Shown here: piece after piece, positions 25,589 through 34,269 of the stretch
Layout: every line of letters begins with the position of its first letter
Position numbering within the stretch: position 1 is the stretch's first letter
Made by a program: the position numbers and the translations under genes
Source of the DNA: Paenibacillus segetis
GTDB lineage: Bacteria > Bacillota > Bacilli > Paenibacillales > Paenibacillaceae
Assembly: GCF_014639155.1 (NCBI RefSeq)
Contig: NZ_BMFT01000001.1
Location: 3,018,037-3,082,036 of the forward strand
Direction of reading: 5' to 3'
Length of the DNA: 64,000 nucleotides
The notes under the pieces: generated by a model
Databases searched by the model: none
The model's input: the letters and a program-made list of their open reading frames with translations, nothing else
What the model was told of the DNA's origin: nothing

Positions 25589-27793
25589 TTACCCTTGTCT
25601 TTCCGCTTGCTTGCGCAGCGTCTCGGCCAACCCTTGCACATCCAGACCATCCACGGCAAAAGCCCGGCGCACCAATGCTGACGGTACGAACTCGTCATAC
25701 TTCCCCAGATATGGAGCCTCCTCAGCATCCAACAGCGCTTCTGCATCTGGAGTAGCGGATAGCTCCGCTTGAATTTCTGCCAGTAGCTCCGCCGCACCTG
25801 GTTTCCCGGATACGACCATATAATACGGCTCCATTGGGACAATGGAACGAAGGCCCATTGATTCGGACAGATTATGTTTCAAAAGACGCTCCAAAGTACG
25901 GAACTGCTTACTTCCTGCCCAAGGCAGAATAAACAGCGAATCTCCGCCCGCTGGAATCACCGTACTGCGTAGTAGCCCGCTTTCCCGGGCAAGCCTGCGC
26001 GCGCGTTCAAGTCGGTTCACCGCACCGGGTGCTAGGTACGGATACAGTGTGTGTTCCTCCAGTACCTGACGCATTTTCTGCATCACCCGAGTATGAACAT
26101 CGCCACCTGCTCCGAGCCAAAGGGTGTCCACTTTGCCCCTCGAAGACTTCACGTACACCGATTTATGCTTGCTATCCACTTCCTCGACCTTCCACAGTTT
26201 GCCTGCCAACGTAAAACAGTAGCCAGGCGGCGGCACCGTGGTGATGCTGCCGATCTCTTCGGAACCATTGTACACCGCATGTTCCTCATCATCTTTGAAC
26301 ACAGCGTAGAACCGGAAGTTGTTCACCACCTTTTCTCCACCAAGACCAATGATGAGCGTGCCCTCATCGGTCTGTTGGATATGGTCGGTCTGCAGCAAAT
26401 ACTGCAGCATTCCCTTATATTCGTCCGTTTCAATCCCACTAAAAGTCGGTAACGTCAGCACTGCCCGCGCCAGTTCGGCGGGCTCCGCCTCGCCGATGCT
26501 TTTGAGGGTGCTCATCGTCTGGTGGTAGAGCACCCCGACTGGCTTTTGCCGCAGATCCAGCGGCTCCACCCAACGCTCGCGGATGTACAATTCGATGACG
26601 GCGATCGCCCGCAGCAGCGTCCACGGCATCCGAGCTGGCAGTTGAGCCTCTTCGTCTTCTTCCTCCGGGCAGAGGAACATCATCTCCGATGCTGCATCGC
26701 CCCGGCGACCGGAGCGGCCAAGCCGCTGCACGAAGCTGGAGCAGCTATACGGCGCCCCTAGCTGAATGACGCGTTCCAGCTCGCCGAGATCGATGCCTAG
26801 CTCCAGTGTCACCGTCGCCGCAGCAACTGCGGGCCCGGGGCCGGAGCGAAGCGCCGCCTCAGTCTCCTCCCGCAGCATCGCGGAAATGCTACCGTGATGA
26901 ACGTGGAACACGTCGCGTTCCTCGCGTTTCGCGGCGATCCGGCGCAGCTCTAACGTGGTTAGTTCAGCGTCTGAGCGGCTGTTGGTGAAGACGAGTGCTT
27001 TTTTTCGGTGGGTATGATCATAAATGAAGTTGTGATAGTTCTGTTTGGCCAGCTCTAAGTGCTCGGCCTCCCGCTCATTTCGGGCGTCAGGGAACGAAAA
27101 ATGCTCCACCGACAGCTTCAGTTTCCGGCCGCCTTGCGGCGAAACTACTTCCACTGGCTGCGGGGTTCCAGCCCCAATCCACCGCGCCGCTGTATCGTAA
27201 TCGCTCAACGTCGCCGACAGTCCGATCCGCCGAGGCTTGCAAGAGGCCATCCGTTCCAGCCGTGTTAGCTGACTCAGCACCTGAATCCCTCGATCCGCAC
27301 CCATAAAAGCATGCACTTCGTCGATCATGATGAACCGCAGATCATGGAACAAAGCCGGAATCGCATTGGGTCGATTCATCAGCAGCCCCTCCAACGATTC
27401 GGGAGTAATCTGCAGAACGCCACGAGGACGCTGCATGAGCTTGGTTTTCTCTGCTTGAGAGACATCGCCGTGCCAGTGCCAAACAGGCACCTCCCCCTCC
27501 TTCAGCAGCTCGCTAATCCGCTCGAACTGGTCATTGATCAGCGCCTTTAGCGGTCCAATGTAGAGAATGCCGACAGATTCAGAAGGACGGTAATACAGTT
27601 CCGTAAGCGCTGGAAAAAAAGCCGCCTCTGTCTTCCCTGACGCCGTACCCGAAGCGATCAGCAGATGATGCTGCGTGTCGAACAGCACACGGCAAGCTTC
27701 GACCTGGGCCTCACGGAGGGTGTCCCATTGTTTGCGGTAAATATATTCCTGAATGAACGGAGCTAGCCGGGAAAAAGCATCATTCCCGCTCAT
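25589..27793 (-). CDS. Lhr-like DEVH-box superfamily 2 helicase
   Basis: 734 residues. Motif I is ASGTASGKTEAAFF (near residue 50), motif II MIDEVHAF (near 156), motif III GLSATLSD (near 195) and motif VI SFVQRLGRSGRRG (near 359). The DEVH box and the long C-terminal half place it with Lhr-type helicases, as in BrxHI-like partners. Its ATG overlaps the ATPase stop by 4 nt (ATGA). Together with the ATPase and TerB-N protein it forms a tight set seen in Firmicutes, where defence or DNA repair has been proposed. Confidence 0.88.
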   Translation of the reverse strand: MSGNDAFSRLAPFIQEYIYRKQWDTLREAQVEACRVLFDTQHHLLIASGTASGKTEAAFFPALTELYYRPSESVGILYIGPLKALINDQFERISELLKEGEVPVWHWHGDVSQAEKTKLMQRPRGVLQITPESLEGLLMNRPNAIPALFHDLRFIMIDEVHAFMGADRGIQVLSQLTRLERMASCKPRRIGLSATLSDYDTAARWIGAGTPQPVEVVSPQGGRKLKLSVEHFSFPDARNEREAEHLELAKQNYHNFIYDHTHRKKALVFTNSRSDAELTTLELRRIAAKREERDVFHVHHGSISAMLREETEAALRSGPGPAVAAATVTLELGIDLGELERVIQLGAPYSCSSFVQRLGRSGRRGDAASEMMFLCPEEEDEEAQLPARMPWTLLRAIAVIELYIRERWVEPLDLRQKPVGVLYHQTMSTLKSIGEAEPAELARAVLTLPTFSGIETDEYKGMLQYLLQTDHIQQTDEGTLIIGLGGEKVVNNFRFYAVFKDDEEHAVYNGSEEIGSITTVPPPGYCFTLAGKLWKVEEVDSKHKSVYVKSSRGKVDTLWLGAGGDVHTRVMQKMRQVLEEHTLYPYLAPGAVNRLERARRLARESGLLRSTVIPAGGDSLFILPWAGSKQFRTLERLLKHNLSESMGLRSIVPMEPYYMVVSGKPGAAELLAEIQAELSATPDAEALLDAEEAPYLGKYDEFVPSALVRRAFAVDGLDVQGLAETLRKQAERQG

Positions 27794-29130
27794 AATTCAA
27801 ACTCCGCCAAGAAGTCGTCCAGTTCGTCATTCGTATCATTGTTAGCGCGAGCGCCAGATGCTGTATATTCCTGTTCCCGCTCTCCCATCAAATCCTCAAA
27901 CATAAGCTCTGTATGCTGGTGCAGCATGTGCAGTACATCCATAAAATCCCGCACGACCTCCCGGGTTGTCAGTAATTCTTCGGCTCCAAGCCGGCCCACC
28001 GCGGCCTGCATAAAAGCAATCATCTGCGCATCCGTAATCCGCGCTTCATAACCGGCATGCATAGCATGTATATCCCGCAGCTTTTGTAGCAATATCAGAA
28101 TCTCCTCATGCGATAGCATGTCCAGCTTCAGAATCGGCGAAGTGTATGTTCGGCGCATACCGCTGCTATATCGCCCGTCCATCAGCCTTGACCGCAAAGC
28201 GTCATAACTGAACAGCCCTCTTCGCTCATCCTCTACAAACTGCGGCGTACCGCCAAGGTAGATGCCCAGGTACTGAGCTTTTCCCTGCATTGTGTCATTG
28301 AACATCGTCAATAGCTTCTCGTAGTTGCTATGCCTCGAGATACTGTTCGTTATTTTGTACAGATTCACGCCTTCATCAATAAAAAGCAGTAGTCCCTTAT
28401 ACCCGATCTTCACCGCAAATTCTGCCCACAGCTTCATGTAGTCGTACCAGTTGTCATCATCGATGATAACGCCGACACCGAGTTCCTTGCGCGCCTCCGT
28501 CTTAGTAGGAAACTCACCGCGCAACCAGCGAAGTGCCGCCGCTTTCCGGTCGTCATCTCCGAGCTTGTAGCCAGACCAGTACGCAGCCAGCACCTTGGCA
28601 AAATCAAAGCCGTGTACCATGCTCTGCATCTCATTTGTGATGTCATAAATACGCAACTCCACCGCTTCATACAACTGAGGGTCGCCGGGATGCAAGCCCC
28701 GGGCCTGCATCTGCTCCTGCTGGAGGACGGTAATCCATTTTTGCAGCATCGGCTCCAGTGCCCCACCGTCTGGTCTTGTCCGGGTCGACAAATTCATCAT
28801 GAGCTCACGGTACGTGGCTAATCCTTGCCCCTTCGTCCCAACCAGTCGCCGTTCAGGTGACAGATCTCCATCTGCCACGACAAAATCACGGTCCATCGCG
28901 TAATTACGTACCATCTGCAGCAAGAAGCTTTTGCCGCTTCCGTACCGTCCGGTAATCAACCGAAAAGCCGCTCCACCCTCAGCGATATTCTCCATATCCT
29001 GCAGAATCGAAGCCACTTCAGGCTTGCGCCCAACCGCGATATGTTCAAGCCCGACCCGCGGCACCACCCCTGCCGTCAAAGAATTCACCAATGCCGTAGT
29101 GAGCCGCTTCGGAATTTGCATCTGTTTCAT
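27790..29130 (-). CDS. DUF2791-type P-loop ATPase (BrxC/BrxD-like)
   Basis: 446 residues from ATG 29130, with GAGG 8 nt upstream. Walker A is ITGRYGSGKSFLLQMV near residue 60 and Walker B is GLLLFIDEGVNLYKI near residue 240. The sensor region TPQFVEDERRGLFSYDALRSRL resembles DUF2791/BREX ATP-binding proteins. It probably drives DNA-associated remodelling with the neighbouring helicase. It is the central gene of the operon. Confidence 0.85.
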   Translation of the reverse strand: MKQMQIPKRLTTALVNSLTAGVVPRVGLEHIAVGRKPEVASILQDMENIAEGGAAFRLITGRYGSGKSFLLQMVRNYAMDRDFVVADGDLSPERRLVGTKGQGLATYRELMMNLSTRTRPDGGALEPMLQKWITVLQQEQMQARGLHPGDPQLYEAVELRIYDITNEMQSMVHGFDFAKVLAAYWSGYKLGDDDRKAAALRWLRGEFPTKTEARKELGVGVIIDDDNWYDYMKLWAEFAVKIGYKGLLLFIDEGVNLYKITNSISRHSNYEKLLTMFNDTMQGKAQYLGIYLGGTPQFVEDERRGLFSYDALRSRLMDGRYSSGMRRTYTSPILKLDMLSHEEILILLQKLRDIHAMHAGYEARITDAQMIAFMQAAVGRLGAEELLTTREVVRDFMDVLHMLHQHTELMFEDLMGEREQEYTASGARANNDTNDELDDFLAEFEL

Positions 29131-29161
29131 CGTCATCACCTCTTAGATCATTCTTACCAGC

Positions 29162-30865
29162 TTACCTGCCCTGAAGCATATGTTGCAGCTCTGTCTTGTA
29201 CTCTTCTAGAATCTCATCTCCATCGATCAGCAAATCACCGATCCACTCCATGGATAACTCATTTATTTCATCAAGCATCAGCTCAGACATAGAACCCGCT
29301 TGCTCGGCAATGCCGTGACGAATCGCCGCGCTCTGCCCCTCTAGCAAAGCAGACAGCATGTTCATGTGAGCCTCGGATAATCTAACAAATATCTCTTGCC
29401 ACTCACTCCGTGATTCCATCACGCTATCATCTGTGAGCACTTCTACGTGTTGTCCGGTTGCATCCAGCATGTTCTGTATGGGATTACTAAGTTCACTAGA
29501 GATGTCGTTATACTCCTGCTGCTCCAGCTTCAAGAGATCTTCTTTCATCAGCTCGTTAGAAGCTTCCTGTTCTCGGCCTATCAAATCCTGCTCCTCAAAA
29601 ACCTGCCAGCCCTGCTCAAAATCCAGTTCCGCTTGCTGCGGCCCATCTGAGGCCTTGGGTTTGTGGGTCGGAAGCTCCCCGATTAGCAGCATGTCCCGCA
29701 CTTCGTCAGATTCCTGCCGCAATTTACGTAGCTTGGCAGAATTGATCTTGACCTCGGGGATACGAGCCTTGGCCTCTTCTTCCTTCCGCTGTTTAAATTC
29801 CTTTTGCAAGAAACGAGTAATAAGCTGCTCTACCTCCGGCTCAACGCTGATCCCTCGTAGTTTCCCTTTAAAACCCATCAGCTCCCGCAGCTTGTTCTCC
29901 GTGAGTCTAACCAACTGTGTCAAATAGGAGCGAAGAGGGAGATCATCACTAATCGACAACGTGGGTACCGTAATCGTCCGTCCGTACATCTCGTGATCAT
30001 ATATGGCGCTGCGGAACAGAAATCTGTTGACCTTTTTCTCTCTCGGCTTAAACCGCTCAATGAGCCTGGTCCCTTTGGTTTTTGCCAAATAACCATCCAC
30101 CAATACCAACACTTTCGGTATATAAGCCCGGAGATCCTTTCGCCCTTGTTCCATGTAAAACCGGCTCTTCTCCACATCATAATCTAGAAGTAGCAGCAGC
30201 ATATCCCAAGATAGATCCAACGGATCGGCCGTGAATCTCCGTCGCCATTCCAGTTCCTTCAGCCCTGGTGACATGTTGCGAGGAAGTTTCTGAAGTGGTT
30301 CTGTAAGAGGCATGTCTAGTTCGAATACAAGCGCTAGATCATGCAGCCATTCCCGTACATACACGTCTAGCTTCGGGTACCGCTGCCGATACGCCTGCCA
30401 AACCCGGTCCATCAATGCATACCCTTGCGTCGGTACATTCCAGCCGATCCCATGGATCAGCTCGTACAGGTACACAAACAGATAGGATAGATCCGTGTCC
30501 GGGTATCTTTCGGAACGAACCTCTTCACGCCAGTACAGATACCATCTCAGCTGACCTGGTTGCATTTGTTCATAGGTGGGCCAATAGGTTTGGAAGGGGA
30601 CAAAGACCGCCGATTCCACGGTTTCTCGCTCCAGTTCCCGAGCTTTCTGCACAAACTGTTGCTCCCGGGAGACATATCGGAAATCCTGCCGCCAATCCAA
30701 ATTCCTCTCCAAGTTGGCCGGCATGACGACCCTGCTTACAGAATATTCCTTCTGCAATTCCTGTTCCCCCAGCTCAATTTCTGCAAATGTAAACTGTCTA
30801 TCCCGTTCCGTCCACCGCTTGTTGTTCTCTATGTGTGTGTCGCGTTTGTCCTCTCTATCGTTCAT
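29162..30865 (-). CDS. TerB-N / TerB-C domain protein
   Basis: 567 residues, no signal peptide. TYWPTYEQMQPGQLRWYLYW followed by DLSYLFVYLYELIHGIGW (residues about 110-160) is the TerB-N domain. ARIPEVKINSAKLRKLRQES (near 375) and the end segment MSELMLDEINELSMEWIGDLLI look like TerB-C. Such proteins were linked to Ter-type stress and phage-response networks by comparative genomics. GGAGG precedes ATG. It is the first gene of the TerB-ATPase-helicase operon. Confidence 0.83.
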   Translation of the reverse strand: MNDREDKRDTHIENNKRWTERDRQFTFAEIELGEQELQKEYSVSRVVMPANLERNLDWRQDFRYVSREQQFVQKARELERETVESAVFVPFQTYWPTYEQMQPGQLRWYLYWREEVRSERYPDTDLSYLFVYLYELIHGIGWNVPTQGYALMDRVWQAYRQRYPKLDVYVREWLHDLALVFELDMPLTEPLQKLPRNMSPGLKELEWRRRFTADPLDLSWDMLLLLLDYDVEKSRFYMEQGRKDLRAYIPKVLVLVDGYLAKTKGTRLIERFKPREKKVNRFLFRSAIYDHEMYGRTITVPTLSISDDLPLRSYLTQLVRLTENKLRELMGFKGKLRGISVEPEVEQLITRFLQKEFKQRKEEEAKARIPEVKINSAKLRKLRQESDEVRDMLLIGELPTHKPKASDGPQQAELDFEQGWQVFEEQDLIGREQEASNELMKEDLLKLEQQEYNDISSELSNPIQNMLDATGQHVEVLTDDSVMESRSEWQEIFVRLSEAHMNMLSALLEGQSAAIRHGIAEQAGSMSELMLDEINELSMEWIGDLLIDGDEILEEYKTELQHMLQGR

Positions 30866-30999
30866 CGTATATAGACCTCCATCACGACTCCATTATATCA
30901 CCAAAGCGAAAGTTTGTTCGCCTTTATGAACACTATTTTATTGTCATTTTAACAAAAAAACATCAGTTATTCGAAGGACACTTCTTCTCGAACCTAAAC

Positions 31000-31066
31000 T
31001 TGTATTCACAAAACGACCCAACCCTAGATAGCTCCTATCTTAGGCTGGGTCATTTTCTATATATTT
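31000..31066 (-). repeat. attC-like repeat, partial
   Basis: TTGTATTCACAAAACGACCC, AACCCTAGATAGCTCCTATC and TTAGGCTGGGTCATTTTC keep the inner box, the hairpin and the start of the spacer. The TAACGTT box is replaced by CTAAACTTG. The lipoprotein gene to the right ends inside its hairpin. Confidence 0.75.
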
Positions 31067-31408
31067 GTTAATCCATTCCTTCCCTGTTGACCATTCTTTT
31101 ATTGGATTATTGGTTTTTAAAATATCAGTACTCACTTTTGCCATTATCCATTCTTTCAATCCATTTTCTTTACTACTTTTTAGCTCTTTAATTAAATATT
31201 CTAGCCCTTTGTCACCTTCACTTATGATGTTTTCGTATTCATTCTGATTTTGTTTAATATAATCATTTGGATTACTAGAGAATGCAATTTCTTTGTTATT
31301 AATGATCTTGCTTAAATTACCCTCTATTTCTCGACCAACATTATCACTTGATTGACAAGCAGCTAAACACACTGATATTAGTAGGAAAATAAAAAGAATC
31401 TTTTTCAA
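31040..31408 (-). CDS. Small lipoprotein whose stop codon lies in a repeat
   Basis: 122 residues from TTG 31408 (GAGGT upstream). Signal MKKILFIFLLISVCLAAC with lipobox LAAC. The mature part is charged and helical (NLSKIINNKEIAF...GLEYLIKELKSSKENG). The last residues ENDPA and the TAA are encoded by the hairpin arm (ATGACCCAGCCTAA) of the adjacent repeat, so the native C-terminus was probably replaced. Function unknown. Confidence 0.65.
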   Translation of the reverse strand: MKKILFIFLLISVCLAACQSSDNVGREIEGNLSKIINNKEIAFSSNPNDYIKQNQNEYENIISEGDKGLEYLIKELKSSKENGLKEWIMAKVSTDILKTNNPIKEWSTGKEWINKYIENDPA

Positions 31409-31536
31409 CTCAATACCTCATCTCAATTTGAAGTCTTGATGTTATCGGGTGTCGACCACACGATAGAATACACTAGCTTCATGTATACTTCACTCTTATA
31501 TTCCTTTCTCGCCGATTCCCAATAACGTTTCTACGT

Positions 31537-31980
31537 TCACGGTGTCTCTTCCTGTTTTCCAATGATATGAACCGTTTTTGTTTCTTGATCCCAGTTTACA
31601 ACGTAGCCAAACGTTTCAGCGACTAATCGAAGCGGAACATAGGTCATTTTGTTTTTAATAAACGGCGGATGCTTTGCTTCTATCGTATTGGATACCGTCT
31701 CCACTTTCTCATTTCCAACCGTAAAATAGGCCGTTTTCTCATTGCTTTCGTAGATAATGAGATTGTCTATTGTACCTGAAAGATAACCGAATCCAAGCTC
31801 GGGAGTCGCATTAAACGCGTCAGAAGAAACGAAAACAACTCCTTTTACCATCAGGGGATTATATTGATCCGTAACGTCTTTACCATTTACATCAACATGT
31901 ACACTTGCAGCAGCGTAAGATGTATTGGAACAAACCAATATAAAAATCATACACAAAAGAAATGCAAACTTCATTTTCAT
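31537..31980 (-). CDS. Secreted stalk-domain (copper amine oxidase N-terminal-like) protein
   Basis: 147 residues from ATG 31980 (GGAGT upstream). Signal peptide MKMKFAFLLCMIFILVCSNTSYAAA. The mature part ends MTYVPLRLVAETFGYVVNWD, then QETKTVHI, the copper amine oxidase N-domain-like stalk module common in Paenibacillus surface proteins. It probably binds the cell wall or acts as a spacer. A single module stands alone here. Confidence 0.85.
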   Translation of the reverse strand: MKMKFAFLLCMIFILVCSNTSYAAASVHVDVNGKDVTDQYNPLMVKGVVFVSSDAFNATPELGFGYLSGTIDNLIIYESNEKTAYFTVGNEKVETVSNTIEAKHPPFIKNKMTYVPLRLVAETFGYVVNWDQETKTVHIIGKQEETP

Positions 31981-32032
31981 CTCTTTTACTCCTAATATTT
32001 TATTTTCTTGCACCGATTTCCTATGAATGTCC

Positions 32033-32148
32033 TTGTATTCACGAAACACCCCAGCCTTAGATAGCTCTTAGCTTTAGGCGGGGGTGTTTGTTCTCTGAGC
32101 TTATTCCATTATTATACATTTGATAAGTAAGGGGCGAAAGCCCTGAAG
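32033..32148 (-). repeat. attC-like repeat, nearly complete
   Basis: TTGTATTCACGAAACACCCC, AGCCTTAGATAGCTCTTAGC and TTTAGGCGGGGGTGTTTG form the inner box and hairpin. ATTCCATTATTATACATTTG and AAGGGGCGAAAGCCCTGAAG follow, as in complete copies. The final box with GTTATATG is lost where the terminator of the dehydrogenase operon begins. Confidence 0.8.
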
Positions 32149-32155
32149 ATGAAAT

Positions 32156-32199
32156 AAAGAGGAACATCGGAAGTAGTAGCTTCACTGATGTTCCTCTTT
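32156..32199 (-). terminator. Intrinsic terminator of the dehydrogenase operon
   Basis: AAAGAGGAACATC pairs with GATGTTCCTCTTT (13 bp) over an 18-nt loop that can extend the stem. It lies 23 nt after the stop of the Gfo/Idh gene on the minus strand. Confidence 0.85.
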
Positions 32200-32221
32200 A
32201 CGCTATATAAGAGATTGAGTC

Positions 32222-33217
32222 TTAGCCTTGCGGCTTCAGTTTGACCGGTTTTCCAATTCGGGCCGACTCATAAGCGGCAAGCCCTACACGGGCGGATAGA
32301 TAACCATCCTCGCCCGAAACAAGAACTGGCTTCCTTTCGATAATACTATTCACAAAGCTGTTGACCAGCCCGGTATCCATATCGTCTCCCCAATAGCTCC
32401 AGTTGGCTTTTTGGTCTGCATCACTGTACAGGTCATTTTTCTGCGCAAAGGCATCGATGGAGAGAGTCCCCTTGGTCCCAATGATCTCAAGTGTCACATC
32501 GCCCCATGTCGGGAAACTGCAAGAACGGGACCAGCTCGGATCGAGCACGGCAAACACACCGTTCGCAAACTTCACATGCACCATGCCTGCGTCATCAATA
32601 TCCGTGTCATGAAACAACGTCTCGACGTGGGCGTATACTTCCTCAACCACACTACCCGTAAACCAGTGCATGAGGTCCATTACATGGACCGTATGATCAA
32701 GAACCGCCCCGCCGCCGGAATGCTCCTTCTTAAGGAACCATCCTTCGGGCATCGTCCCGCGATTCGTACCCTTCATGGCTACAATATCTCCGATTTGACC
32801 GTCATCGATCGCCTGCTTTGCCTGGCGGACCGCCGTCAGGAAACGGCATGGGAAAGCTGTCATCAGCTGAACCCCTTGAGACCTGCACACCTGGATCATA
32901 CCTAGCATTTCCTCTTCGGACAAGCCAAGCGGCTTCTCGCAGAGCACATGCTTCCCTGCTTCGGCTGCCTTGCGGGTAAGCTCCGCATGCTTGGCATTTT
33001 CCGAGCAGATCACAACCGCATCGACGTCCCCCGCAAGCAGCATGTTATAATCTGCATAGTATGGAATCCCCTGATGTGTGGTGAATGGAGCAACAAGCTC
33101 GGAATTCTCATCAGCGATACCGATCACTTCCACGTCACTTCTCTGGAGCATAGCATTCAGATAGCTGGCGGCATGCATATGGGCAAAACTAATAAAGCCT
33201 ACTTTAATCTTACTCAT
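32222..33217 (-). CDS. Gfo/Idh/MocA family oxidoreductase
   Basis: 331 residues. N-terminal Rossmann domain (IKVGFISFAHMHAASYLNAM; the usual GxGxxG is replaced by GFISFAH). EKP motif in HVLCEKPLGLSEEE near residue 95. The C-terminal substrate domain includes GGGAVLDHTVHVMDLMHWFTG with the GG-x-DxxxH signature. NAD(P)-dependent sugar or inositol dehydrogenase. ATGA overlap with the preceding dehydrogenase gene. Confidence 0.88.
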   Translation of the reverse strand: MSKIKVGFISFAHMHAASYLNAMLQRSDVEVIGIADENSELVAPFTTHQGIPYYADYNMLLAGDVDAVVICSENAKHAELTRKAAEAGKHVLCEKPLGLSEEEMLGMIQVCRSQGVQLMTAFPCRFLTAVRQAKQAIDDGQIGDIVAMKGTNRGTMPEGWFLKKEHSGGGAVLDHTVHVMDLMHWFTGSVVEEVYAHVETLFHDTDIDDAGMVHVKFANGVFAVLDPSWSRSCSFPTWGDVTLEIIGTKGTLSIDAFAQKNDLYSDADQKANWSYWGDDMDTGLVNSFVNSIIERKPVLVSGEDGYLSARVGLAAYESARIGKPVKLKPQG

Positions 33218-34212
33218 GACGAAATCCCTCCCATACAGACGGGTAATCCTATCTGAGCCGAACGATTACAAGCCAGAGCGATTTCAACGGCTCGGCAGGC
33301 ATCAGCTACGCTGACAATCGGCTCGTTGCCCTCACGAATGCATTCAATAAAATGTTTCACTTCATCGTAATAAGGATCATGCAGCGTCGGACTGGTCGGT
33401 ACCTGCACGGCATCTATCTGTCCGTTTACGCCGGACAGTACCTTCAGATCGAGTGATTGCACCTGGTTGCTGTCAAAACGGATAATACCCTCGTTACCGG
33501 ATATTTCAAACTGTGTAGTGAACGGTCCCGGGTATCCCCAGAAGCCGGTTAGATTGGCGATGTCTCCACTGCTAAATTTCAGTGTCACCTGGGCATATTC
33601 CATCCCTGATAGAGATGGCTTCGTGACAGAAGCATACACGGACTCCACGTCTCCGAATATCCAGCAGGCAAAATCGATGTCATGAATCATCAGATCCATA
33701 ATGACCCCGCCGCTCTTGGCACGGTCATGGTACCAAAGATCCACCCCTTGCGGATAGGAACCGTAACGCTTGAATTGCGCCATTTTGGCCTCGCCGATTT
33801 TACCGGACCGTACCTGATCAAACGCATTCCGATAGTTCGGGAAGAAGCGGACAACGTGGCCGATAAACAGCCGGACGCCCTGCTTGCTGCAAGCAGCTTC
33901 CATTTCTATGGCATCCTCCAGTGTGAGTGCTGCAGGCTTTTCGCAAATCACATGCAACCCACGCTGCGCGAGGTTCAGTACAAATGTCTTGTGCAAGTAC
34001 GTCGGTAAGCACACGGCCACCGTCTCCGGTTGCTCCTTCTCCAGCATCTCCTCCCAATCCGTATACGAAGCAGCGCCACTTACTGCAGCGGCCTGATCGG
34101 CACTCTCTTGAATTAAGTCTACAACTCCGGATACCTGAACTCCCGGCATTTTCCCCAAGTTATGAGCATAAATCATGCCCATGGTTCCGCAGCCGATAAT
34201 AGCTATCTTCAT
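33214..34212 (-). CDS. Gfo/Idh/MocA family oxidoreductase
   Basis: 332 residues from ATG 34212, with GGAGGG upstream. MKIAIIGCGTMGMIYAHNLG is the dinucleotide-binding loop, HVICEKPAALTLED the EKP motif, and SGGVIMDLMIHDIDFACWIFG the catalytic histidine region. Likely a sugar dehydrogenase acting in sequence with the next gene on a galactoside- or inositol-like compound. The start is set by the RBS, and the frame open to 34254 is not used. Confidence 0.89.
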   Translation of the reverse strand: MKIAIIGCGTMGMIYAHNLGKMPGVQVSGVVDLIQESADQAAAVSGAASYTDWEEMLEKEQPETVAVCLPTYLHKTFVLNLAQRGLHVICEKPAALTLEDAIEMEAACSKQGVRLFIGHVVRFFPNYRNAFDQVRSGKIGEAKMAQFKRYGSYPQGVDLWYHDRAKSGGVIMDLMIHDIDFACWIFGDVESVYASVTKPSLSGMEYAQVTLKFSSGDIANLTGFWGYPGPFTTQFEISGNEGIIRFDSNQVQSLDLKVLSGVNGQIDAVQVPTSPTLHDPYYDEVKHFIECIREGNEPIVSVADACRAVEIALACNRSAQIGLPVCMGGISS

Positions 34213-34269
34213 AGAAATCCCTCCATTATCTTTCTTTTTATGTTTAAAACACACAGCGAATGAGCTTAT

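Noticed and set aside
24945..25772. A 275-codon plus-strand frame opposite the pentapeptide gene
   Set aside because: It is the complement of a repeat-rich gene with good RBS and family match. Its His/Ile-rich translation fits a shadow frame.
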